In this document: piece by piece, positions 47,590-61,014 of the stretch
Position numbering within the stretch: the stretch's first letter is position 1
How the letters are laid out: each line of letters opens with the position of its first letter
Assembly (NCBI GenBank): GCA_028023455.1
Contig: JAQFVV010000280.1
Location: forward strand, 436,001 to 500,000
Direction: 5' to 3'
From: Epiperipatus broadwayi
Lineage: Eukaryota > Onychophora > Udeonychophora > Euonychophora > Peripatidae
Length of the DNA: 64,000 bases
Program-made: the position numbers and the translations under genes
Notes under the pieces: generated by a model
The model's database searches: none
Told to the model about the DNA's origin: nothing
What the model saw: only the letters and a program-made list of their open reading frames with translations

Positions 47590-48532
47590 GGTAATACAGC
47601 ATCGATTGATCCACCCATAAGATGGCACTGTTGCTAGTGAAAAACGAATAGATATAACGTTACTGGGCTGATTTGATTATTATTATTTTGTAATGTTATC
47701 GTGTTTTGTTTTGTTTTTGGTTTGGATTTTTTTTTGGGGACCGTATTTTCTTTTTTTTTTAAATAGATAAATTGATTTTTAAATTATTTTTTTAATACGT
47801 TTTGTAAAAAACTTTTTTTTCTTTATTTTTTTTGTAAAACTTGTTGTTTAACAAAATTGGATTAAGGTCTTTTTTTTTTTTAAAGTAACTTTTAGTTGTT
47901 TTTTTTCGCTTTTGATTACAGTCTTCTTTTTTTTAAAGTAACTTTTTTTATTTTTTTTGGCTTTTTACTTTCATTAAACTACCACAAAGGCAGTTCTTCT
48001 GGGTAAGGAGAATATTTCTCTGTTGAAGAAAGGCCACCGCATCTGCTTCTGTAGTCTGCCATTGAAATGTTTTGATCTCGAAAAAGTGTCAGAAAGTGTG
48101 CGACTTGATTGTGAACTTTGCCGAATTGTGACTAACAATCCTCATTAACTGAATTCTGACCCCTGACAATGAAACCAGGGGCGTTTGGAAAATCGTTACA
48201 ATTTTTACAACGAAAATAAAAAAAATACATCGAAGCCAAAAAAAAAAAAAACAAGTTATAATATAGTTTTCGACATTCAAAATACAGAAACCTTCACATC
48301 ATACGCTGTACAATAGTTAAGAGTAATGTCTATAGAGAGTCTTGCATACTTGTTGCTAATAATGTTTAACATACTAGAGATGTTGGGGTAATGGGTGCAC
48401 TTCAACATCATAGCGGTTGAACAGTTTACTAGGCCACAAGATCTATGAGCGGCCTTGTAAACAGAATATTTATGTGCTTTAGCATAGAAACAGCACCATC
48501 TTATGGTGTGGATCAATCGATGCTGTATTACC
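47590..48532. mobile_element. Non-autonomous DNA transposon with about 45-bp inverted ends
   Basis: GGTAATACAGCATCGATTG at 47590 and its exact reverse complement ending at 48532 open inverted repeats that continue, with few changes, through CATAAGATGG. The 9-bp flanks aaaatatta and aaataatta match at 7 of 9 positions and may be a decayed target duplication. The interior has many T runs (47720-47960) and a G+C-richer part (47985-48190), but no transposase frame. Family not determined; GG ends with 8-9 bp duplications would suit a Merlin-like source. Confidence 0.7.
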
Positions 48533-49522
48533 AAATAATTATTTAATCAATACAATAAATTTAATTATTACTTTTAAAATATTATTTGCAATATTTTAAT
48601 GTTTTTAATTTTACTAACAAAAACTAAAAACTTATAAAGACAAACACACATACTTTCAAGACGTGATACTTTCAGAACATTCTAGAATAAAATAATTATT
48701 AATTATTTAAAATAATAACTTAAATAATTAAAATTATTTAAAATATTATATATATTACATAATACTTAATACTGTAGTTAAACTATTGTTTTAATATTAT
48801 ATCAATTAAATATAATAAACATTAATTAATTTTAGCTGTCAGACTATAATATATTATTATTTAAATTATATTAAAATAACTTTAAAAATACTTTAAATCT
48901 CTTTATAAACTTCCTATTTACAAGTTTAGACTTATTTTATTCACAAAACTAATATAAATATAAAATACTATAAATTTAATTTTTTTTAAAAAATTAGCTA
49001 TTTTTAAGCTCTACTTAAAAATGACTGTGACATATACATGGGCATAATATATATATTTCATAAATATTTTTATTTACTAAATTTTTCCCTAATATATTTA
49101 TTACTTTGTTCAGAAAAGTAAATATGATAAAAGATATATTTATAATATACCAGTTAAATAAAACGCTCTTCTTAGCACATTATGAACAACAGGTTCTGTG
49201 AGCATAGTTTAATAAATCAAAAATGATCTATAAATTCCAATATAAAAATAACTCATTTTTAATTATAAATCTTTTTTATTGTATAAATCCAATTTCCAGT
49301 ATGTCATTATGCATCTGCATCTATGGTTCTACTACATCCTATGATTATTTTCATGGAATATTCCTTAGTTTATTTACTTTTATTCTAATTTTCTGTGGTT
49401 AACGTAAAAAAAAATAAAAAAAGAAACTGCCTTTGATTATAATAATAAAAAATATATTAGTAAGCAAATGATTTATAAAATCACAAGGGCAACTGTTTTA
49501 TGTATTTTATAATACTTTTTTT
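48533..49522. other. No gene found
   Basis: Strongly A+T-rich. No structure recognised. Confidence 0.4.
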
Positions 49523-49735
49523 AGATGAACAATTGAAATCTTAAACTGGATTCCAAGAGAATGTAAAAGATCCAGAAAGTGATCATGTGTAAAATGGATG
49601 GAAAATATCATGAAGTGTTGTGGAAAAGACAGATTAAAGGTTGGAGAAAATGGATTGAACTTGAAGAAACCATCCTGCAGTAGACTGATAATGGTTGAAA
49701 ATGATGATGATGATGATGATGATACATTTAATTAT
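49523..49735 (+). mobile_element. RTE LINE 3' end with (GAT)n tail
   Basis: The fragment starts ACAATTGAAATCTTAAAC (the EILNWIP block of the RTE polyprotein) and runs to ACTGATAATGGTTGAAAATG followed by seven GAT units, the usual short-repeat tail of RTE elements. 5'-truncated to about 210 bp. Confidence 0.8.
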
Positions 49736-51779
49736 GATACTTACAAATTATATAAAGAAGTTCATGAAAAAAAATCACAGAATAGTGAGCTTTTGCTTTG
49801 GTTCTAGCAATGAAAGTGGCATTGAAATAAAAGAATACAACAAAAGAATAAAACTAAACAATATTTTAAATAAACGGATTGAGAAGTCTGACTATAACAA
49901 AAATATAAAATATATCTTATTAAATAATCACAAACTTCTTGTACCTTTAAGCAAATAATGTTCATTATTATAATAACAGTTTCAACTGTTCATTGCAGTC
50001 TTCTTCAAATCTACAAAAATTCAAATATTACAACAATACAACCAAAACTTATATATACATCAATTCAAATATTATAATTAAAACCTTTACATATGTCAAT
50101 AAACTATCAATCAATTTTATATATATAATAATAATAATTTTAGTTTTTTTTATATTCTCTTACACTTATACATTTTAATAAAATACCATTACATATATAC
50201 CAATATATTCTCCCTATAAAAAATAATTTTTATACATTATGTATTATATTACAAAAATATAAAATTTATTATATTACAAAAATATAAAATGTATGTAAGA
50301 AAAAATGAAAACAATTCGTTGAAAATAAACAAAAAAAGTGTTTTGTTGCAAGTAATTGATCATTTTCTTTAATCCTTTTAGTAGAAATAATTTATATTTA
50401 TTTTTAAAAAATGAATATTTCATTTTGTTGTACATAATAAAAATGTAAATAAAGAATATAAGACCATATTACTATATGTTTTAATACTAGTTACTATAAT
50501 TGGTACTGAGGAAAAACAACAAATGATTCAGAATATAATCTGCTTATATTTTTATATTTCTTTATGAATTACTAATATAAATGTATAATTAATATTTAAT
50601 TTTTAGTCAATTTAACATTTTTAAGAATTTTTAGTTATTTTAACAATGTATGAGAGAGTGGATAGTTTGCCAAGAAACCATAGATAACTTATACTTAATA
50701 TCAGAAGAAAAAAAGAGGAAATTAATGACAATAATCTATTTTATAATTTATGCTTATCATTAATAATCTATTAAACAATTTTTTGTTTTAAAGTCATCTA
50801 TATAAACATAAACAATCAATGGAAGTAAATGGTAAACTAATTGTTTCTTTTGTTTTCATTGTGAGAAATACTGGATTATAAATATATTTAGTTTCTCTCT
50901 TTATATCTATTATACTATTGAAGCTAATGATTTGAACCTGAGCCCAATCTGCTTATTTAGCTATATTCATCTGACACTAACTCAGTAATTATGTATCCTA
51001 ATGGTCTTACTTATATGCTTATATAATAGTATTTTATAGATTTTCTTTAATCATTTTTTACAATGCAATCAAATAAAATGTATTTCTTGATATTTAATAT
51101 TCAGATATATATATATATGACCATACAATTAATACATATTTATACATATATAAATAGAGAAAAAACAATTTCTACTTTTAATTTTTTAATATTGGCACAA
51201 TAAATAAAAATGTAAAATTATATTATACTTTAAATCAACTCTAACTTATACTTTATTTATATATATTATAATGGTCAGAATCGTGTGATCAGCCAACAAG
51301 ATTCAGAGACCTAACAAAAATACTTCATACCCAGCATGTTTGGGATATGGTAGTCATGGAACAGTACTAAGCTTTAACCTATTTTCCAGTGCTCCAAAAC
51401 CTCCACTATCTGACCAACGCTCTTGATGTCATCATTTTTCTTTGGTGGTGGTCAGGGTAAAACAAGGACTCTATCAATTCAAACTCAGCCTGTCATGCAC
51501 TAGAATTATTAAATTAATCTAAAATACTCACCAACCCTATCAGAACCTAATACTTTGATACAGCTTAGAATATTATTTTAAATATTTCATAGGTTTTGAA
51601 AATACACATAGATCATTTAATTAGGTATGGATATAGTTGGGTGGATGTGGTGAACCAGGGAATGACATGACAAATATATAAACATAATAATGAAAGAACA
51701 ATCATAATGTTTGGACCTTATTATGATCCATGTATGGGCATGACATATGAACCAAAATTTAAGAATTACAATAATATTG
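49736..51779. other. No gene found
   Basis: A+T-rich except for a 230-bp G+C-richer patch at 51270-51500 that looks like an old repeat but matches nothing else in the window. Confidence 0.4.
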
Positions 51780-52200
51780 AAATATCAGTTATTATACATG
51801 TGTAAGCATTACAAAGAATTATCTATTAATTATGGTAACAGTATTTGTGTATCAGTAGGATAAATGTACAAAAATCACACATCAATAATGACAACAACTG
51901 TCATGAAACAAAAATAATAATTACCATATTTAAGCATCAGTATTAGATGTGTGTGAGCACTACAATGAGGTCATGCTGTCAATAATGACAACAGAAGTTA
52001 TGAACCAAAAACAATAATTACAATAGTATTTAAACATCAATATTAGATTTTACAATGAGGTCATACTGTCAATAATGACAACAGAAGTTACGAACCAGAA
52101 ATAATAATTACAACAAATAGTAAATATCAATATTATATTTGTGTGTGAGCATAAAACAAATTTTTATGTTGATAATGATAATATTTGATCAAGAAATATG
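51780..52200. repeat. Minisatellite, about four units of 90-100 bp
   Basis: The phrase tcaataatgacaac recurs at 51882, 51979 and 52069, with a diverged form near 52170. Each unit also has atgaacca-type sequence, aataataattac and tcaatattag-type sequence in the same order. Confidence 0.7.
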
Positions 52201-53678
52201 CCACTATAAAATTAATATGCCAATTGTCAAGAGTAAACTCAATACCTGGTTATATTAAGTTAGAGGCCAGAAATATATATATATATAATAAATTTATGTG
52301 CATGTTCACATACATAGGGAAAGCTAAGTTTATATATATTTTTTTTATTATATTTACTTTTAGTATTTCCAGCAGGAGTTATGGACCAAAGCATAATTCT
52401 AGCTCCCTTTATTATTAACAGTTATATGATAAATATGGTTTATCTATTCCACACAGCATTACCAACAGGCATGATCAAGAAATTCAATCACAGAAGACAG
52501 TGGTATCTGGGTTTGAATCTTGTGCTGGCTACATTATTAGTGGCATTGGCAAAAATGGGCCAATCACTTTTATCGAGTAATAAAATATATAGATAAGTTT
52601 CTATGAAAACACATTCGCAGTCAGCGTGGCATGTGTAGGAACTGGAGCATGGGCTTTGAATCCCTATCATCATAGAATACTCCTTTATCAGCTCAAAAAC
52701 ACGGCTATATCTAGGACCAGTAAAAATATCCGGCTGCAGCTCACATAGCATTACTCAACATATATTCATTATTAAAAGCCGTATAGGCACAGATCATTCT
52801 ACTAAGAAACACATATATTTGCCCATAAAAAAGCATTAACTCATATCTGTATAGATATTTTCTTAAGCCTGTATTTAAAATTTAATAACAAGTAATAATG
52901 GGAATATTTAAGATAACCATATTTTATAGGCTATAAAACGCCTATGAGCTTAAGTATAAAGCTTAACCACAAATTTTATCGTCGTAAATTGCTAAGGAGT
53001 CAAAAAAATACTACTGTTGAGATAATATTTTTTCCCTAAATGTATGCATCACTAAATATATATATATAGTGAGATGAACACATACTTTTATAACATGTAA
53101 TACTGACCATTTTATATTTAAGAAAAGGAAGCATTATCATTATTTTTTTTAACACATAAATAAACGCATTTATATATATTATTTTATTTACCTGTCATAA
53201 AGACAAATCTAACCTAAAATAGATAATGATTTTAACACTAATTTATATTCTTAATTTCTATTAACAAGGTATATATAAGTGGATGGCTAATTTGAATTCA
53301 GATATCAGATTTTCTCTCTCTTTTTAAAAAAATAAATGACATTTTTACCTAGCAAAAATTTGACAAATGATTTAAGAAATTCAAGTTTGACTGTTTGTTA
53401 CTTTAAAATTATAAAATAATCACCCTTCTCCCATTTAAGATTTGAGATAAAACAAACAAATTTATACTTAAATTGGTTTAATAGTAAAAATATCATTTTA
53501 TCCCATACTTGGCTGGGTTGGCATAAATAAAATGAATCAATAAAATATAGATTTTTATAACTAACGAAAAAAACATACATAGCATATCTCAAAATGAATA
53601 ATAAAAACTGTATTTTTAAACCCTATAGCATTTTGTTCCATTTAAAATTAGACATTAAAAGCTTTTTTCCCATTAATA
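52201..53678. other. No gene found
   Basis: A G+C-richer patch at 52370-52760 has two box-B-like stretches (GGGTTTGAATC near 52510, GGGCTTTGAATCCC near 52650) and may be an old tRNA-related repeat. The rest is A+T-rich. Confidence 0.35.
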
Positions 53679-54065
53679 CAGGGGTCCCCAACCCTATGCC
53701 CGCGGGCACTATGGCGCCCGCAGACCATTTTACTTGTGCCCGTTGCTATCCGAACATGATAAAAAATTATTTATCTGATACAAATAAATTTAATTTTTAA
53801 AATTTCTTATAAATTATTGTATTATATTGTAATCAATACATACTTTTACAGTGTAAAAATATAAATGTTAATTATACGTTAAAATTTTATTTTTGAAATA
53901 AATATTTTTTTGTACATTATGTGTATTATTAACAATATCCAACTATAAATTTATATTGAAAAAATAAATAGTGCCTGCCATCTGGTTGGAAAAAATAAAT
54001 GGTGCCCGCCACCTGGCCGGTATTATAGAATGTGCTCTTAAGTGCAAAAAGGTTAGGGACCCCTG
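53679..54065. mobile_element. hAT MITE with 8-bp target-site duplication
   Basis: Ends CAGGGGTCCCCAACCCTATG and (reverse complement) CAGGGGTCCCTAACCTTTTT are flanked by the perfect 8-bp direct repeat CATTAATA (53671-53678 and 54066-54073). The interior keeps GTGCCCGCC-type subterminal repeats in an otherwise A+T-rich body. 387 bp, non-coding; hAT superfamily by end sequence and duplication length. Confidence 0.92.
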
Positions 54066-55699
54066 CATTAATAAGTAAAAATATAGTTATAACATAGATT
54101 GTCTTGTTAATAATAATAATAATAATAATAATAAACTAAAACACTCATATAAATATATATATATATCACTGTCTTTTTGAAACACATTCCTTTTTTAAGA
54201 TATAGTCTTTTACTGAGCAGCTATAAATCTGAGAATTTTTAAATTTAGATATTCTAGAGTTTTTTATTTATAGAAGGCATTTTAATTATTTTATCTTGAA
54301 GGATTAAAAGTTCCTACTTGCAATGCTTGATGTCACTTTGATGATGCAACCGTCTTCTTATGGGTTCACACTTATTTCAGGGCTGACCTTTGGCTTTACT
54401 GGACATAGGACAGGCTGGATTCGAAGTTGGTTCTTTATTTTTCTCAGCGGCAGCAACATGAAATCAATTAGGTTTCTTTTCTCCCCACAGATGCACTTTC
54501 TGGAGATTACCCTAGGGGGGAAGGATAAAATGTATCTACTCAAAAGTCATGATGATTATTTGACATCAGCTTACATTCAATGTCTATTAGAGAGAATGAC
54601 TTTTTTCACTTTGACTCTTAAAACTTTTTCTTTACTCTTCTTTTGGCTTTTTACTTTTTACTCTTAAAAAAACTGCCTGTCTAGAAAACCAACCCACTAT
54701 TTATATGGCTGTAACTTTAAACAAAACTTTACTCAGCACAACCAAAAATTATGTCTAGCCATTGTTTATTCTGATAATTTTTTTAACAAAGATATACTAA
54801 TTGACTTCAGATTGACTTTCCAGAAATGAAAATAGATTGGTTGACTGATCTTTAATTTTCACTAGTTAGCAAAATCCTATTAAGATTAAATTAAGGTACG
54901 AAAATTTTAACAGCCTTTAAAGATGAGAAATAATTAACATTTCCGTGCAAATATATCTTCCCGAATGTTTAAAAAAAATAGACTCATAAAAAATGTTATT
55001 TCCAAGGAAAGAATGAGTCAATTTATATTTTCCATTTTTCTTTGTCTTTTAGAAAAACATATAAGACAAAAGAAAATATATATTTTCTTTTCCAAATATA
55101 TAACTAAAAAATGTATTTTAATAAAACAAGATATATATGCCCTCTCATTCAATAACTCATAAAACAAGATAGATATATGTATGCCCTTTCATTCAATAAC
55201 TCACACACATGCATCTGTATATTATTTTCTAACAAAAATAAAATAAAAAAATTAGTTATTTGATCTATAGAATCTATATATATATACTATTTTTAAACAA
55301 CTATCATGAAGCTCTGGGTGTGCATACACACTGATCACTTCAATATATATATATATATCACTAGATATTAAGTTAATATGTATACTATTTAAGTACATAT
55401 TATATTTATTATGTGTACATAATTACCACATGTGTATAATAAATCATTAAATGACTTAATAATGTAAATAAACTTAACTTAATATGTATGATTTTACTTT
55501 AAATCAATTTGGCATATATATATTTCTTATATATATCATACTTAGTAAGGGTACATAATATGTGTATAATAAATTATTAAGTAACAAAATATGAAGACAT
55601 TTATTCTGTTGAAAAATGTTTGATGTTTTTTTTATTTGAAGTTGTTTTGTTTTTTTTTAAAAAGGTTAACAAAACTATATTGTAAACTAACTTTATTTT
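54066..55699. other. No gene found; unidentified G+C-richer patch
   Basis: 54330-54560 is clearly richer in G+C and includes a box-B-like string on the minus strand (AACTTCGAATCC near 54424). It may be an old SINE or LTR. The 114-codon frame across it has no recognisable domain. The rest is A+T-rich with ATAT runs. Confidence 0.35.
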
Positions 55700-56170
55700 A
55701 TTCTAACTTAAATCAAGCTTTAAATTGAAACCAAAAAAATTGCATGGCTTACTTAAACATATTTGAAAATTCCTTCACCTGCCCCATATTTAAAAAACTA
55801 AGTCACTTACCTAAAATATTATAATGCCCTATCAATTTGGTAGTGATTTAGAAGAAATGTAACAAATTTCAACAAATTATATTGAATTTACATCTATCAA
55901 AACTCAAATTTAAAATGTTATTATAACTTTAATCAAGCTTTCAATTGACACCAAAAAATCTCTATACTGCCCTCTCACATGCCTTACTTAAAACATGTTG
56001 AAGTTCTATGAATTTTTAAATTTCGCATCAAAATATCAAAATGTTTCTGCCCAATTGTCCAGATCTAAAAAATTAGGTCATGTATCTAAAATATTGTTGT
56101 ATCCTATCACTTTGATAATGATTTAGAAAATATATACCAAATTTTGACTACCTATTAAACCTCACTTTTT
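55700..56170. repeat. Diverged tandem duplication, about 220-270 bp units
   Basis: atcaagcttt-aattgaAACC/acacc-aaaaaa occurs at 55709 and 55931, and ctaaaatatt-caattTGGtagtgattta-type sequence at about 55812 and 56084, in the same order. Non-coding. Confidence 0.6.
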
Positions 56171-57169
56171 AAATTTTATTTTAAATTAAAGTGTTTACAA
56201 ACAAACCAACAAACAGAGATTATAATTTAAATAAAAGCACAATAAATAGATATAATTATAAAACACATCATAATTTTACATTATAGTCTTTACAGAATAT
56301 AAATTTTTAATGACATCAATAATAGTGTATCTTCATACAATTTTAACAATTTTATCAATATTAATTTACTTGTTTTTTATTCTTAATTTTGTTTGATTTC
56401 TTTATATAAATTATTTCATATTTTCAATATTCATATCTTTACATTTATATAACTTTTAACTTTTTAATAATTTAATTAATCACTTTAATTATTCAATTAC
56501 AATTTTAATTATGTATTACTTAATTATATTTATTTCTACTATTTCCAATATTTTACTTCCTTTCTTATATAACCTTACCTCCCTTTAACTTTAAAAATAT
56601 AAAGAATAATAATTTAAATTATCTTTTACTTCGTATATTAAAGTTTTTTATGAGCATTTTTAAAACTATTTTTTATTTTATCTGAAGGTTTATGATGATG
56701 GTATTTTAGATGTGATAATATTCTGGATTATTTCTATCATCTATAATTTAGAATTACAGATACTTTGGAAATTCAAATGATCTGTTTTATTTTTGAAGAT
56801 TTCAATTTTGAACTCCTCATTTGGCTAACTTTAATTTTATATGCTTATTCTTGCTTTCTCAGATTTTCATATATTGGTTTTTAATATTATTTCAATTCAA
56901 AAGTGGTTGGTGTTTCTATTTGAATTATAAATTCAAATTCCCTACTTAAATTTTTGTAGGTTATTCAGCAGATGAGAAATTTTATCTTTTGGAGAAGAAA
57001 CTCATTGTTGAAAAACCCCAAGTTTATGATTATCATTTAGGTCCATTGTTAACATCATTATTAGTGATTATTATATATAGTTAATATATTAATAACAATA
57101 AAATTTTATTTATTTTTTAATTTAACATAAATTTTAATTTCTTGCTTGCATTTATTTTATCTGATCATA
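56171..57169. other. No gene found
   Basis: A+T-rich. May include decayed downstream parts of the LINE ORF1 relic that follows. Confidence 0.35.
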
Positions 57170-57860
57170 TTTCTCACTTATTGTTGTAGTGTGTTGGATT
57201 TACATCCCAAATATCCACAAACATAACATCATTTCTCTCAAATAATTTTTTTAAACTCTCATTTATACAACATGCCCTATCTAACATATACTTATTGTCA
57301 AATCTTGGTAATAATGCAATTATTTCTACTCTTCCTTTAATCTTATTCAAATTACTATTCAATTTTATGTACTCATCTATTACTCTCTCCAATGCTCTGA
57401 CAAATTATTTGTCCTTACCAGAACATACACATCTCTACTCCATTTTTCTTTTCTGTAATATCCCTAATTCTAGCTCTAGGCAAACATATTCTTATATACC
57501 TGTTTCTATTTTTGCTTGTAATTACATCTCCACATCCTTTAATTAGTAAATTTCTTATCAATATTATCTCATAATTTACTTTCTCTACTTCATTCATAAC
57601 ATTCTCTTCCACCTTCTGGACTTTTTTATCTACATCTTCTTTATCTTTTCTGTTCATTAATTCACACATCATCTCTAATGATTTTAATTTTGCTTCTACA
57701 TCCTTTATCCCTTTCTCTATCTTACTTATTCTTTGGATAACTATCTCCATTGCACTACTTATTTTGTCATTTATATCTCTTGTCACTCTACTAAAAACAT
57801 ACTCTATTCTGTCTTTCTCACCTGGTTTGGTGGCATCCTCAAGTGTTAGAATATATGGAT
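57170..57860 (-). pseudogene. SGNH/esterase-like LINE ORF1 relic
   Basis: On the minus strand a coiled-coil-like region (RDINDKISSAMEIV...KKVQKVEENVMNEVEKV) leads to IRICLPRARIRDITEK, then, in a shifted frame, DVYVLVRTNNL, then ALERVIDEYIKL, RVEIIALLPRFDN and VMFVDIWDV. The order matches the SGNH-hydrolase (esterase) fold found in ORF1 of CR1-like LINEs, where a GTND-type block is expected at the RTNN position. Two frames (57174-57392 and 57415-57786) are separated by a frameshift. No matching RT was found nearby. Confidence 0.6.
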
Positions 57861-58858
57861 GGTGTCAAGTGTATATATATATATCTTTTATAGTTAATTA
57901 ATGTTTAAATAGCTTAATGGAGATCCAATTACTTCTGTTCTAATCACATATTATTTAGCTGTAAATATTTCTTCTTCTTATTATTATTATATATGCACAT
58001 ACAATATTTTTGACTAATATATAATACAATTTACAAATTATACATACTAAGGCAGTAGTAAAGGTAATTAACACAAAAATAGGATAGTTTAGTTATAAAA
58101 CAAAATAGTGCAGTAATAATATGAGAGGGAAAACATGGTCACATGTGTAGGCACTTAAATCTAAATCAATCCACAGCAATAATATTACAAGAATGACCCA
58201 ATCTAATACTTTCACTGTGATTATAGACACATGATTAAATAAGTATGGGTTGAATATGCAAAAAGTAGAAAATGACTTGCTGAAAATGATGTCATTTACA
58301 CAGACAGCTATTAATAAAAAATTTATGTATTTTAAAATTTTGTTTATTTATTTTTTCCCATGGAGGGCAACTGTACTTTATACAAAATTTTATTTTAATA
58401 CAATTATCTTTTTAATAATGGAACATAAGTAATCTTGATTTGACCAACAATCTGCACTTATAATTACTTTTATAATGTTTTATTTCTTCTTATTTTCAAC
58501 TGTAATATAATCAATAAGGTGTCATTGTTTTAAATATATATTCTCTTAAATCTTTTTAGGGAAAGGTTTCTGCTTAGCCTAAATCATATATAATCAGTTT
58601 GTTGTTTAAAAAATTAATAACACCAGCTTATTAAAAATTTTGGATTTTAATCCATAGTTTGCTATTTCTACCAACATATTTCTTAAAAATCTCTCCCCCC
58701 AAAATTAGAACTTTCTAATTGCCCAAGAACTGAAAAAATAGTACAGTTACCATTGCTCAAAACATTTCAATATTTTTAGTGTTTCATTGATAATATAGGA
58801 ATTCAATAATAGAAGTATTAAGCTAGATGTCATAGTAATACCAACATTGTGTTTACTA
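57861..58858. other. No gene found
   Basis: A+T-rich sequence without recognised elements. Confidence 0.4.
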
Positions 58859-58995
58859 ATAATAAGATGTCATCGCAGCCGCCTTGCAAGCAAGTAGTTG
58901 TTTGCAGACGGTTGTGGGTTCGCCTTCCGGCCGATGCTATGACATATGAAAAAAAAACAAAAAAACAAAGAAAAGTCAAAGAAAAAAAAATTAAG
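58859..58995 (+). mobile_element. Short tRNA-derived SINE
   Basis: GATGTCATCGCAGCCGCC...GCAAGCAAGTAG, then GGTTGTGGGTTCGCCTTCC (box B-like), gives a tRNA-like head of about 80 nt, followed directly by an A-rich tail (58949-58995). The TGCTATGACATATG after the head resembles the sequence before it, so part of the head may be a target duplicate. Confidence 0.5.
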
Positions 58996-60424
58996 CTTAT
59001 TAATGAATTTTTGTTAGATGAGAGAAAATAAAACTCAGTATCTTGAATTAATTTAGTAGAGTGGAATTTTCAAAAAAAATTTCATCTGAATGTTTGATAT
59101 TACTATATTTTAGTCATACACAGTTCAGGATGTATTTAATAAATATTCTTGACTTTTTAATCAAACGTTGAAGAGTATGTGCATGCATTATATGTCTTGA
59201 GCAATAATTTTGCATTGCTATAACTCAAAACTATTTTATACTTTATAAAATGATAGTTGTTTGTCTTGAATGTGATCTCTCATGTTGTTGTTTTTTTTTT
59301 TTTGAAAGATAAAATCACTGAGTTTTAATGATCAAATTGCAACTTTTATTAAAAATTGCTAGTAAATATAAGTGAATGCAGTGATTATAAATTTTAAAAA
59401 TAATTGAATGGCCTTATTGTTCAGAAGTTTACAAAAAATAACTGAAATTCAAATGCCAGAAATAACAAAGTTGAGTACAATCACATAGATTTCAAACTCC
59501 AGAGACTTTCACTCTATAGCTGCACCAAAGCATGCAGGATTATGTAATGATTGTTCTAATTTAAAGCTAAGGTTTTAAAGTGGAAACAGTATAAAAGGCC
59601 ATGCTGAATGGAATAATACTTCGGTGTATTTAATGTTTTTGTCAAAGAGATCATTTTAGGTCACATTAAAATGAATTTGAATATCATTAGTTTGCTAACT
59701 ACATATAATTTGATCAAATAGGAAAGAGAAATACATGTCAATATCAATAGAGTGTCAAAACATTTTGCAAAACTACATCAGTATTTAAAAAATGGATGAT
59801 CAAAAAGAACATTGCAAAGAAGTTTTACATTCTGAATTCATGGTAAAGAAAATTGTACTTAAATAACATACAAATGATGTGACAGTACTGTTATTGACTA
59901 GTATTTATAATCTTATTAAAATATGTTTAAAGCTTATAACATTGGAGGATTGTTTTGATTCACTGGATTCAGGTTTTTTTCTGCAAGATAATCACCAAAT
60001 ATTTGTTATCAGAGTATTAGTGATATGGATTGGAATGTAACTTCTGACATATTGGGTTTTATTTGATTTACATAATATATAATTACTAATGCACATGGCT
60101 TTTTAAGTTTTATGCAGAAACTTTTAATCTTTTTTTATTTTTATTATTTATTTGTATAGATAATTATGAATTTATTGAGTAAAAAATGCAGGGAGGAGAT
60201 TAAATTCTGAATTCAGACTCTTTGATTAATTATGATTGCTCATAAAAATAAGAATTCATAGTAATTAGTTTTTTGTTTTATGAGAATAATCTTTTTATAT
60301 AGTAAAACTATTTTAATGTTATTAGTTGAATTTAGATAAACGTTTTTTTTATGATCAGTAATGGGATTTTAAAATTTTTTTAATTTATTTTGATCTTTTA
60401 TTTAACTAATTACAACTCTAGATC
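58996..60424. other. No gene found
   Basis: A+T-rich, with a T run at 59290-59303. Confidence 0.4.
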
Positions 60425-60689
60425 ATTCCCAAACGAAGGAAGATTGCACATGAATTTGAAGACAAACTGTTTACTATTAAAAGGGATATTATCAGTCTTT
60501 ATAAAGTAAGACAAAAAATAATGGATTTGAAAAATGGTTTTGTAGTTTATTATAAAAGTGCCAATATTAAAATACATTTGAAATGAACATCATAAATAAA
60601 AAATGAAACAACCTAATGAATATTACTGGTATATCAAATAGAATGCCAAGAGCCATTATTCAGCTTAATGAAAGATACAAAATGAAGAT
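60425..60689 (+). pseudogene. RTE LINE endonuclease fragment
   Basis: Plus-strand translation across frame breaks gives IKRDIISLYKVRQK, DLKNGFVVYYKSANI, and then SNRMPRAIIQLNERYKMKI, matching the IKWDIIGLCEVRRK, DLKSGHILYYKGTHI and SDRVARLVIQLNSRYQMQI blocks of the copy at 1811-3145. About 265 bp, very decayed. Confidence 0.65.
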
Positions 60690-60975
60690 AACTAAATTGT
60701 ATTTATATATTGAACTATTTCCATTATCTAATATTAAGTATTGAATGTCTTAGAAAAATTAAACTTTATTTAAATTTTCCAATTACATTCAACTATTAGT
60801 AACAGCGCACATGTTGTTATATGCATAACGTTCTGAGTGGTATTATTCTCCTCTTTTCTTCAAGTGTTGCAGGTTTGACCAGTGATAGTACTAGTGTGGC
60901 AATTGAACCTGAACCTTAGATTCTTGAATATTGAATTTTAAGTTAACAATCTAACCAACTGAGCCATCCTGTCAA
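60690..60975 (-). mobile_element. tRNA-derived SINE, second copy
   Basis: Same family and strand as 8268-8628: the head GACAGGATGGCTCAGTTGG and the body ending near ataactaaattg are both recognisable. More diverged in the B box (AGGTTCAATTGCC) and without the internal threefold repeat. Confidence 0.75.
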
Positions 60976-61014
60976 AAGCAACAGTCTGTATAAATTTCAT
61001 ATACTTATCTAAGA

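Noticed and set aside
54323-54667. 114-codon plus-strand frame in a G+C-richer patch, possible host exon
   Set aside because: No domain, no flanking splice pattern with supporting neighbours, and a box-B-like string on the other strand suggests an old repeat.
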